A stretch of 64,000 nt of DNA, taken from assembly GCF_013116745.1 (NCBI RefSeq), contig NZ_JABFOE010000006.1:1-64000 (forward strand), written 5' to 3'. The stretch comes from Arthrobacter sp. 260 (lineage in GTDB: Bacteria > Actinomycetota > Actinomycetes > Actinomycetales > Micrococcaceae). Below are positions 18,256 through 25,035 of this stretch, one piece after another. How positions within the stretch are numbered: the first letter of the stretch is position 1; the number at the start of each line of letters is the position of its first letter. The translations under genes and the position numbers were made by a program. The notes under the pieces are model-generated. The model did no database searches. It was given only the letters and a program-made list of their open reading frames with translations, and had not been told where the DNA came from.

Positions 18256-18889
18256 GGATACCTCGCGGGGTGGTTAGTCGGCCGAGGCCGATGAGCAGAA
18301 CGTCGAGTATTAGGGCAAGAATGATGACGGCGATGACGCCGGTGGCAACGGACTCCAGGGCGTTGGCGCCGCCCAGGCGGGACAGCCCGGAGAAGATGAA
18401 GCCTCCCAGCCCGGGGCCCAGTGCATAGGCGGTGATCGCGGCGATGCCCATCACCATCTGCGCCGAAACGCGGATCCCGGCGAGGATCACCGGCCAGGCC
18501 AGCGGCAGCTCCACCTGCAGGAGCGTGCGGAAGCGGCTCATGCCGATCCCCCTGGCGGATTCCACCACGCCGTGGTCAATGCCGGTCAGGCCGACAACCG
18601 CGTTCCGAAGGATCGGGAGCGCTGCGAAGAACGACACCACGATCACGGCGGGCGTGACACCGAACCCAAACGGAGCGATCATGAGCCCAATGAAGGCGAA
18701 GGACGGGATGGTCAGGCCGACGGCGGAGACGCTATTGGCGAGCGACCTGAAGAGGTTGCTGCGGTACACGAGCGCCGCGAGTCCCACCGCAATAACGGTT
18801 CCGAGGATCAGGCATTGGACCACCAGGGAAAAGTGCTGCCAGCTAGCAAACAGGATTTGAGGCAGCCGGTCTCCAAAGAAATCCAACAA
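18248..18889 (-). CDS. Osmoprotectant ABC transporter permease (OpuCB type)
   Basis: 213 residues, the normal size for this family, with the EAA-like loop IDHGVVESARGIGMSRFRTL then ELPLAWPVILAGIRVSAQ. It is the first gene of the operon and overlaps the ATPase start by 8 bases. The 280 bases upstream are shared with the divergent Asp23 operon. Confidence 0.87.
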   Translation of the reverse strand: MLDFFGDRLPQILFASWQHFSLVVQCLILGTVIAVGLAALVYRSNLFRSLANSVSAVGLTIPSFAFIGLMIAPFGFGVTPAVIVVSFFAALPILRNAVVGLTGIDHGVVESARGIGMSRFRTLLQVELPLAWPVILAGIRVSAQMVMGIAAITAYALGPGLGGFIFSGLSRLGGANALESVATGVIAVIILALILDVLLIGLGRLTTPRGIRV

Positions 18890-18997
18890 ATCAATACCCT
18901 CTTCACCTTGGTTACGTATCAGCCCGCAGGCACATTTTCAGTAGTTTCGAGGCGCATTGAATTGGCCTTCCGTCCACACTAGGCACAGCAATGTAAA

Positions 18998-19023
18998 GGA
19001 ACCATCACGCCATGGTCACGGTT
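18998..19023 (+). promoter_or_regulatory. Candidate SigR/ECF-like promoter for the Asp23 operon
   Basis: GGAAC (18998-19002), an 18-base spacer and GTT (19021-19023) reproduce the actinobacterial sigma-R/sigma-H spacing GGAAT-N18-GTT with one change. It faces the Asp23 operon and would give a leader of about 140 bases. An 8-bp inverted repeat, GGTCACGG (19014-19021) and CCGTGACC (19064-19071), overlaps it. No gene is apparent in the remaining 18890-19169 region. Confidence 0.4.
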
Positions 19024-19169
19024 TGCCGTCGATGTCAGTGTGAGGCACATCACCTTGAGGTGACCGTGACCTTTGCCCCGGACGGAGCGTCTTACCTGCA
19101 GGAGCGCCTCTTTTGGGCGCCCCCGCATCACCGATTTATCCACCGACTTCAGCATCAAGGAGCATCACG

Positions 19170-19691
19170 ATGAGCACCCAGCCACAGGACAAAAAGCCGA
19201 CCACGACGGGCTCCACCCCTCAGGCGCTCGCCAACCGCCAGCCCGCTACTGCGGCAGCCACGGCACCCCATGGGAAACGTCAGCACGACGGCGGGCGCGG
19301 CGCGACGGCCATCGCTGACAACGTGGTGGCGAAGATCGCCGGCATTGCTATCCGCGACATCCCCGGCGTCCATGCACTCGGCGGGGGAGCTGCGCGCGCG
19401 CTCGGTTCGATCCGCGGCGCTGTCGGCCAGAAGGAAGACCACACCCAGGGCATCAGTGTCGAGGTCGGCCAGACCCAGGTGGCAGTCGATGTCACCCTCG
19501 TCGTCGAGTACCCGCACCCGCTGAAGGAGGTGGCGGATCAGGTCCGCGACGCCATCTACTCTGCCGTGGAGGACCTCGTCGGCATGGAGGTCACCGAGGT
19601 GAACGTGACCATCAGTGACATCCACGTCCCCGGTGATGACACCCGCGACGGCAACGCCGAGTCCGCCCCGACCGAATCCCGCGTCTCGTGA
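19170..19691 (+). CDS. Asp23/Gls24 family envelope stress protein
   Basis: 173 residues. A polar N-terminal tail of about 45 residues precedes the Asp23 domain: AIADNVVAKIAGIAIRDIPG, the loop VHALGGGAARALGS, and VAVDVTLVVEYPHPLKEVAD followed by VTEVNVTISDIHV. AAGGAG eight bases upstream fixes the ATG. Asp23 proteins in Firmicutes sit on the inner membrane face via AmaP and respond to envelope stress; the same setting is inferred here from the downstream DUF2273 and anchor-like genes. First gene of an eight-gene coupled operon. Confidence 0.88.
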   Translation: MSTQPQDKKPTTTGSTPQALANRQPATAAATAPHGKRQHDGGRGATAIADNVVAKIAGIAIRDIPGVHALGGGAARALGSIRGAVGQKEDHTQGISVEVGQTQVAVDVTLVVEYPHPLKEVADQVRDAIYSAVEDLVGMEVTEVNVTISDIHVPGDDTRDGNAESAPTESRVS

Positions 19692-19879
19692 GCCCCACGA
19701 CAGCCGGTATCGCCACCGGAGCCACCCTGGCCTTCGCTGCACTGATCTTCGGTTTTTGGGGTTTCGTGCTGGTCGCCGTGTTCATGGTGATCGGTGCCGT
19801 TGCCGGTCGCACCGCCGAAGGTAAGCTTGACCCAGGCTCAGTCCTGGATGCCCTGCGGGGCCGGCGTTCGGCGTCGTGA
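19688..19879 (+). CDS. DUF2273-like small membrane protein
   Basis: 63 residues, GTG start overlapping the previous stop (GTGA). One long hydrophobic hairpin (about residues 8-40) is followed by a short basic tail. Size and position next to Asp23 match DUF2273, which accompanies Asp23/AmaP genes in many Gram-positive bacteria. Probably helps tether Asp23 proteins to the membrane (inference). Confidence 0.7.
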   Translation: MSPTTAGIATGATLAFAALIFGFWGFVLVAVFMVIGAVAGRTAEGKLDPGSVLDALRGRRSAS

Positions 19880-20253
19880 CCGCTACCAACCGGAGCGCCG
19901 CTCCGGGACGCACCGGGCACACCCGGATCACCAAGTCGGCACTGACCCACACCGCCGAGGCCGTGGCAGCAGCCACCTTCGGCGTCCCCCGGAGTGAGGT
20001 GCGGGTCGTGCTGGCCGACGACGACGGCGCCCTCGGCATCACGGTCTCGGTCCCCCTTCCCGCGCCCATCCTCCTGCAGGCGGCACAGGATCCCTCAGCG
20101 GTGGAACACGGCGGCGGAACGGTGTTTGACCGAGCGGACCGCGCCCGGAACGGAATCCGTGAAACAGCCCAGCAGGTCACCGGGTCCCAGGTGGGCCGGA
20201 TCAATATCCGGCTGACCGGGATCCGGCCTCCCGCGGAAAGGAAACTGGCATGA
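19876..20253 (+). CDS. Asp23-like protein (second copy)
   Basis: 125 residues, GTG start overlapping the DUF2273 stop. It resembles a short Asp23 domain: RITKSALTHTAEAVAAATFG, a strand LGITVSVPLP, and a C-terminal VGRINIRLTGI strand. No membrane segment. Weaker match than the first gene, so the assignment rests partly on context. Confidence 0.6.
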   Translation: MTATNRSAAPGRTGHTRITKSALTHTAEAVAAATFGVPRSEVRVVLADDDGALGITVSVPLPAPILLQAAQDPSAVEHGGGTVFDRADRARNGIRETAQQVTGSQVGRINIRLTGIRPPAERKLA

Positions 20254-20831
20254 GCGAAACACTTCACACCCGCCGGCTTCTCCGCCGCGAAACGCATTCC
20301 TCACGTGCCGTCGCGTCGGTGAGTGCCGCCGTCGTCCTGCTGGCCGGGTTGGCGTGGCTGGGCACCGAGGCCGTTCTCTCAGTGGTGAACCAGCCACCAC
20401 TGATCATCAGTCCACCCGCCCTGCTCAACTGGGCGGCAGGCCTCCCCAGCACCGTCCTCCCCTGGGGGCTGACCCTCGCCGGTCTGGGTCTGGCACTGGT
20501 GGGACTGATGTTTCTGCTGGTCGCCCTGACACCGGGCACCCGAGACCTCCATGTGGTGGGCCGGGACCGGACGGCCGTGGTGGTCGATTCGGAAGTCATC
20601 GCGGCTGCCGTGTCCCGCCGAACCCGCCAGGAGGCGGGGCTGGACCCGGACCAGGTGTCCACCCGGGTGGACCGGCGCCGCATCACCGTCGACGTCCGCC
20701 CGACCAGTGGGTCTCCTCTTGACGAAACGCTCATCCGCGCGGCAGTCGAGGACGAACTCTCCGGGTACAGGATCCGTCCTGAACCAGGCGTTAGGATCAA
20801 CCTCAGGCATGAAGGAGCACTAGGCATATGA
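20250..20831 (+). CDS. DUF6286 family membrane protein
   Basis: 193 residues with two membrane helices (about 20-45 and 70-93) and a cytoplasmic C-terminal domain of about 95 residues that alternates strands and helices (TAVVVDSEVIAAAVSRRT, then RRITVDVRPTSG). This layout matches DUF6286, found in actinobacterial Asp23 clusters. The soluble part is Asp23-like in pattern. Start overlaps the previous gene as ATGA. Confidence 0.7.
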   Translation: MSETLHTRRLLRRETHSSRAVASVSAAVVLLAGLAWLGTEAVLSVVNQPPLIISPPALLNWAAGLPSTVLPWGLTLAGLGLALVGLMFLLVALTPGTRDLHVVGRDRTAVVVDSEVIAAAVSRRTRQEAGLDPDQVSTRVDRRRITVDVRPTSGSPLDETLIRAAVEDELSGYRIRPEPGVRINLRHEGALGI

Positions 20832-21427
20832 GTTCCACCCATCGCTGGCTCAACCGGACCCTTCTGGTCCTGCTGGGGCTGGTACTTCTCGCCGTCGGCG
20901 CGCTCACCGCTGCTGCCGGCCTGCTCCCCGAGGTAGCCGGTACCTGGACCTCCGTGGGCACAGCCGCTGTGGAGGGCCTCCCCGGCATTCTGGCGGCCGC
21001 TCCCCTGAACACCGAGACCAGCTGGTGGACCGTCGCCGCGCTGGCCCTGGTGCTGGCGTGCGCTGCCCTGCTGTTCGGGTGGATTGCCTCGCAGGGCGGC
21101 GGGCGCACCCGCACTCTGGCGCAGCAGGACACCGGCGCGGGTACCACCACCGTCGAGACCTCCCTCGTGGAGGACGCTCTCCGTTCGAGCCTCGAGGGGA
21201 ACGGGCAGATCCTGTCCGTCGGAGTGACCTCCTGGCGGGTACGTCGGCAGACCGGCCTTCGCGTCCGGGTCCAGCCGCGCCGCGGGGCGTCTCCCGCAGC
21301 CGTGGTCGCCGCGGCCGAGGAGGCGATCAGCGGTCTGGACACCCTGCTTGGCGTGCGCCACCCCATCCTCGTCAGCGTCCACGCGGGGGCCCGGGCGCGC
21401 CTCACCCGCACGCGGAGAGTCGATTGA
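20828..21427 (+). CDS. AmaP-like membrane anchor protein of the Asp23 cluster
   Basis: 199 residues: N-terminal helix (about 10-32), second helix (about 66-86), then a soluble domain of about 110 residues. The arrangement is that of the alkaline-shock membrane anchor AmaP, which binds Asp23 to the membrane. Sequence identity to AmaP cannot be judged by eye, so the name rests on topology and neighbourhood. ATGA overlap with the upstream gene. Confidence 0.65.
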   Translation: MSSTHRWLNRTLLVLLGLVLLAVGALTAAAGLLPEVAGTWTSVGTAAVEGLPGILAAAPLNTETSWWTVAALALVLACAALLFGWIASQGGGRTRTLAQQDTGAGTTTVETSLVEDALRSSLEGNGQILSVGVTSWRVRRQTGLRVRVQPRRGASPAAVVAAAEEAISGLDTLLGVRHPILVSVHAGARARLTRTRRVD

Positions 21428-21990
21428 CGGCCCCGGCCCGCCCCCGTCTGAACCTCAACGATGCCCATGACTCGTTCCTGGTGGAGCGCGCGGCGGACGG
21501 CGACGTCGCCTCCTTCGAGGCCATTGCACGCCGGTACGGGCCGCTGATGCGCGGCTACGCCCGGCGACTCACCGGTTCGGCGGCGGACGCCGACGACGCC
21601 GTGCAGGAGACCCTGCTCCAGGCCTGGAACCAGCTCGGCGACCTGCAGGATGGCGCCGCCGTCAAGCCGTGGCTCATGCGCATCTGCGGCCGGAAAAGCA
21701 TTGACCTGATCAGGAAACGCCGGCCGGTGGACGACCTTGACGACGTCGAACCACCCGATCCGGCACCCGGTCCGGAGCGGGCCGTCGAACAGGGCTCTCA
21801 GATGCAGTCCCTGGTGGCAGCACTCCGGAAGCTTCCGGACGAGCAGCGCCAGTGTTGGGTGCTCAAGGAGATGGGCGGGCAATCCTACGAGGACATCGCC
21901 GAAACGCTGGAGATCAGCACCGACAGCGTTCGCGGCAGGCTATCGAGAGCACGAACCACCCTGATGAAGGAAATGGAGGACTGGCGATGA
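21424..21990 (+). CDS. RNA polymerase sigma factor, sigma-70 ECF-like
   Basis: 188 residues. Region 2 runs from LVERAADGDVASFEAIARRY through DADDAVQETLLQAWNQLGDL, followed by the WLMRICGRKSIDLIRKRR segment. Region 4 is LRKLPDEQRQCWVLKEMGG then YEDIAETLEISTDSVRGRLS. The TTG start at 21424 overlaps the upstream stop (TTGA). Its own stop overlaps the anti-sigma start (ATGA), the usual sigma/anti-sigma stoichiometric coupling. It probably directs this operon and others in response to envelope conditions (inference). Confidence 0.88.
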   Translation: MTAPARPRLNLNDAHDSFLVERAADGDVASFEAIARRYGPLMRGYARRLTGSAADADDAVQETLLQAWNQLGDLQDGAAVKPWLMRICGRKSIDLIRKRRPVDDLDDVEPPDPAPGPERAVEQGSQMQSLVAALRKLPDEQRQCWVLKEMGGQSYEDIAETLEISTDSVRGRLSRARTTLMKEMEDWR

Positions 21991-22586
21991 GCAACGACAT
22001 CCCTGATCCCGGTTGCGGCCACAGCCTCGACGAGCTTGAAGAGTACCTGCGGACCGGTCAGTCGACAGCAGAGCAGCACTACGAACGCTGCCCCGAATGT
22101 CAGGCAGGGTTGGCTGGGCTGCGTGCGCTGCACCGGCTGACCGGCGAACTCGCGGCGGCCGATACCGAACAGGCAGGGTCGGCTGACGAGCCCTGGCTGC
22201 AGTCAATTCTGGGCAACCTGCGGCTGGAGATGCGGTCCGGTCGGAGTATTCCGCTGTCGGGCGAGGACCCGGAGGACTCCTTCGCTCAGACCGAGGGCAG
22301 CCTCGTCGCGTTGATCCGCTCGACCGGCGACGACGTCGCCGGTGCCACGATCGGCAAATGCCGCCTGCACGGGAACATCACCGAGCCGGGCGGCGAGGTC
22401 CGGATCGAGGTAAACGTGACTGCATTCTTCGGCTACCCGCTCCCGGCCATGGTCGAGTCCCTCCGGACACGGATCGCCGACACGGTGAGAACCCAGACGG
22501 AGCTGAACCTGACCGACGTCGACGTATCGGTGACCGACGTTCACGAGCGCGTGGGTGGGGACCCGAGAGGAGAGGTGAATGAGTAA
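21987..22586 (+). CDS. Zinc-binding anti-sigma domain fused to an Asp23-like domain
   Basis: 199 residues. The first about 60 residues resemble a ZAS anti-sigma domain: CGHSLDELEEYLRTG then HYERCPEC, the H-x3-C-x2-C zinc motif. No membrane helix follows. Instead, residues about 100-195 look like Asp23: a VALIRSTGDDVAGATIG helix, VRIEVNVTAFFGYPLPAMVE and LTDVDVSVTDVHE. Placed directly after the sigma gene and coupled to it, it is probably the cognate anti-sigma, with the Asp23 domain as sensor or tether. Confidence 0.75.
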   Translation: MSNDIPDPGCGHSLDELEEYLRTGQSTAEQHYERCPECQAGLAGLRALHRLTGELAAADTEQAGSADEPWLQSILGNLRLEMRSGRSIPLSGEDPEDSFAQTEGSLVALIRSTGDDVAGATIGKCRLHGNITEPGGEVRIEVNVTAFFGYPLPAMVESLRTRIADTVRTQTELNLTDVDVSVTDVHERVGGDPRGEVNE

Positions 22587-22908
22587 GGACCAACTGGCAC
22601 TCCGGGTCGAGGAGATCATCACCGGGGTCGAAGGAGTGGCTGGCCTGTACCCGGCACGTTCGGCGATCCTGGCGGGGATTGCCAGAACCTTAGGCGCCGA
22701 TGAAACTCTGGTGGACGTTGACGTTTCCGGCTCCCGGCTGGCGGTCAGGGCCCGGATCGCCGCACTCACTGACACGGCGGCGCCGCGACTGGTCCGTGAG
22801 GTGGCCGCAGCCATCCGGGCCGGACTGGCCCGGGAACCGGATACCAGCTCCCTGCAGGTGACCGTGGAGATCACGGTCTGTGGGTTCGCGGACACGCAGT
22901 TCTCCTAG
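22579..22908 (+). CDS. Asp23-like small protein closing the envelope-stress operon
   Basis: 109 residues, no membrane segment. It follows the Asp23 pattern: LALRVEEIITGVEGVAGLYP, a central strand VDVDVSGSRLAVRARIAAL, and C-terminal LQVTVEITV. Overlaps the anti-sigma gene by 8 bases with GAGAGG upstream of the ATG. A strong hairpin terminator follows 21 bases later. Function beyond likely membership in the Asp23 complex is unknown. Confidence 0.65.
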   Translation: MSKDQLALRVEEIITGVEGVAGLYPARSAILAGIARTLGADETLVDVDVSGSRLAVRARIAALTDTAAPRLVREVAAAIRAGLAREPDTSSLQVTVEITVCGFADTQFS

Positions 22909-22929
22909 TTTCCGCGTCCGGTCAGCCAG

Positions 22930-22993
22930 AAACGGCCCCGCAGCCCAGACCCGCCGCTTGCAACCGGCGGGTCTGGGCCCCGGGGCCGTTTTT
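22930..22993. terminator. Strong bidirectional terminator between the Asp23 operon and the Nramp-like gene
   Basis: A 14-bp inner stem, GCCCAGACCCGCCG / CGGCGGGTCTGGGC (22943-22978, 8-base loop), is extended by an outer CGGCCCC / GGGGCCG pair. It is flanked by AAA on the left and TTTTT on the right (22989-22993), so it can terminate transcripts from both convergent genes. Confidence 0.92.
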
Positions 22994-23010
22994 CGTCCTG
23001 TGCGGGCGGG

Positions 23011-24336
23011 TTAACCGCCGAAGAGTGGTGCGACCGCCCCGACAAGCTGGTTGATGCCGAGCACAATGAACAGCAGCGCGACAACCGCCAGGGCGATATT
23101 CGTGTGGAGTTTGTTCGCATACTTCCTTGGGATCCGCTTACCGTTCAGCAGGCCCAAAAGAGTGACAGCGAGGAATGGCATGAACAGTGATCCGAGGACA
23201 CCGTACGCGAGGATCAGTCCGATCGGCTGGCCCAGGGCGAACAGGATCATCGGCGGGAAGGTCAGCCACAGGACGTAGAACCTGAAGTACTTGCCGCCCA
23301 CCCGGGTGTCCGGGTGGCCGGATTCCTTGCCGCGGATGTTGCCCCAGAAGTCGGCGAACATCAGGGAGACACCGTTCCAGACGCCGATGATCGAGGAGAA
23401 GGAGGCGGCCCAGAAGCCGACCAGGAACCCGATCCCGACGACGTCGCCGTACTCATCGCGGAGCACGGTGGACAGGTCGAGCAGCCCTTCGTCACCGGCG
23501 CTCAGGCTGACCCCGGCGGAGCGGACCACTTCGGCGCCGACGATGAGCATCGCGATGACGAAGATGCCGGTCATCACGTATGCCATCGAGTTGTCGATGC
23601 GCATCACCTTCATCCACTTGGGCGTGTACCAGCCCTTTTCGCGCAACCAGTAGCCGTAGGCGGCGAGCGTGATGGTGCCGCCAACACCGCCGGCGAGCGC
23701 CAGCGTGTACAGCAGGCCACCCTCGGGGATGATCGGCACCAGTCCGGTGACCATTTCCGGAAGGTTCGGCGCCGCGATGATGGCCAGGCCCACCACGGTG
23801 ATGAACATGATGCCGACCAGGGCGGCGGTGATCTTCTCGAAGGTGGCGTAGCGGCCGAACCAGACCATCACGAAGCCGGCGAGGCCCATTACGATGGCCC
23901 ACGCCCAGAGCGGGAAGATCGGGAACAGCGCGGCGAGGGGCAGCGCGGCGCTCGACATCGCCGTCGCACCGTAGACGAAGCCCCAGATCATGATGTACGG
24001 CCCGAAGTACCAGGTGGTCCATTTGCCCAGGGACCGCCAGCCCTCGAAGATCGTGTAGCCGGTGGCCAGGGTAAACCGCCCGGCACCCTCGACGAGGATG
24101 ATCTTCAGGAAGACACCGAGGATGACAGCCCAGAGGAGGCCGTACCCGTACCGGGAACCGGCCACCAGGGTGGCCACCATATCGGCGGCGCCGACACCGG
24201 TGGCGGCCACCACCAGACCTGGTCCGACGATCTTCCATTTGGCGGGCTTGCCGCCGTCGTCGTCCACGCGGTCGGCGTGGTTCAGTTTCTCGGCAGGCAC
24301 GTGGCCCGACTTCTCTGGGGGCATCTCGCCGGGCAT
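23011..24336 (-). CDS. Nramp-related transporter lacking the canonical metal-site motifs
   Basis: 441 residues and about eleven helices of the LeuT-like Nramp fold. Helix 1 begins GPGLVVAATGVGAADMVATL; the DPGN metal motif of canonical Nramp is replaced by GAAD. In helix 6 the MPH motif is missing too (TITLAAYGYWLREKG). Family assignment is from overall pattern and length; substrate may not be Mn2+/Fe2+ and could be Mg2+ or something else. ATG at 24336 has AAGGA upstream. Its 211-base upstream region has no gene and contains a 6-bp stem, GCCCGT / ACGGGC, near 24366-24388. Confidence 0.75.
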   Translation of the reverse strand: MPGEMPPEKSGHVPAEKLNHADRVDDDGGKPAKWKIVGPGLVVAATGVGAADMVATLVAGSRYGYGLLWAVILGVFLKIILVEGAGRFTLATGYTIFEGWRSLGKWTTWYFGPYIMIWGFVYGATAMSSAALPLAALFPIFPLWAWAIVMGLAGFVMVWFGRYATFEKITAALVGIMFITVVGLAIIAAPNLPEMVTGLVPIIPEGGLLYTLALAGGVGGTITLAAYGYWLREKGWYTPKWMKVMRIDNSMAYVMTGIFVIAMLIVGAEVVRSAGVSLSAGDEGLLDLSTVLRDEYGDVVGIGFLVGFWAASFSSIIGVWNGVSLMFADFWGNIRGKESGHPDTRVGGKYFRFYVLWLTFPPMILFALGQPIGLILAYGVLGSLFMPFLAVTLLGLLNGKRIPRKYANKLHTNIALAVVALLFIVLGINQLVGAVAPLFGG

Positions 24337-24547
24337 CAAAGATCCTTCAGGTTTGGGGGCGGGGAGCCCGTGCCGTCAGGGAACGGGCCCTAGGTATCCT
24401 CTCATGGATCGAGGTTCCGCCTGTGAGCTGACCCACATGATCGCAGGGCCCTGCAGCCAGTTTCATGGCCGTGTGTCAGCGGCCCTAGCGCGCGGGACCG
24501 GCCGGACGTAGGCTCGAAACGGAAAAGTCCAGCGCGAAAGGAACATC

Positions 24548-24958
24548 ATGGGTTTCACAGCAAGTCAGGTGCCGCTTCGGTTGGCTACCGGTGCTTTTAT
24601 TCTGAACTCTGGGATCGGCAAGCTTCACCTCGATCCGGGTTCCGCCGCCTACCTTCAGGGGATGGCCGCGAAGGCGATTCCCCAGGTGTCCCAGCTGGAA
24701 CCGGAGAAGTTCGGCAAGTATCTTTCCTACTCCGAGATCGGAATCGGCGCAGCATTGCTGTCTCCTTTCGTTCCCGCACGGCTGGCGGGTCTCGCCCTGG
24801 GCGCATTTGCCGGTGGCACCATGCTGATGTACTTCCGCACACCGGAGATGACCGAATCCGATGGCATCCGTCCCAGCCAGGAGGGCACCCCCGTAGCGAA
24901 GGACATCTGGATGGTCGGCATTGCGCTGGCCCTGATCCTCGGTCGCAAGAAGAAGTAG
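24548..24958 (+). CDS. DoxX-like small membrane protein
   Basis: 136 residues with about four short hydrophobic segments and the helix-1 pattern RLATGAFILNSGIGKLHLD reminiscent of DoxX-like proteins. It ends in a basic GRKKK tail. AAGGA seven bases upstream supports the ATG. Function unknown; it stands alone between the Nramp-like gene and the glutaminase. Confidence 0.65.
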   Translation: MGFTASQVPLRLATGAFILNSGIGKLHLDPGSAAYLQGMAAKAIPQVSQLEPEKFGKYLSYSEIGIGAALLSPFVPARLAGLALGAFAGGTMLMYFRTPEMTESDGIRPSQEGTPVAKDIWMVGIALALILGRKKK

Positions 24959-25035
24959 CCAAGCCGGGAGGGTCCGCAGGCCCGGGCGGCACTTCCCGCG
25001 CGGAGGGTGCGCCCGGATCGCCTAGTGTTGCTTGC

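Noticed and set aside
24337-24547. Possible metal riboswitch upstream of the Nramp-like gene
   Set aside because: Only a 6-bp stem is seen; I could not match M-box or yybP-ykoY consensus elements. An Rfam search would decide.
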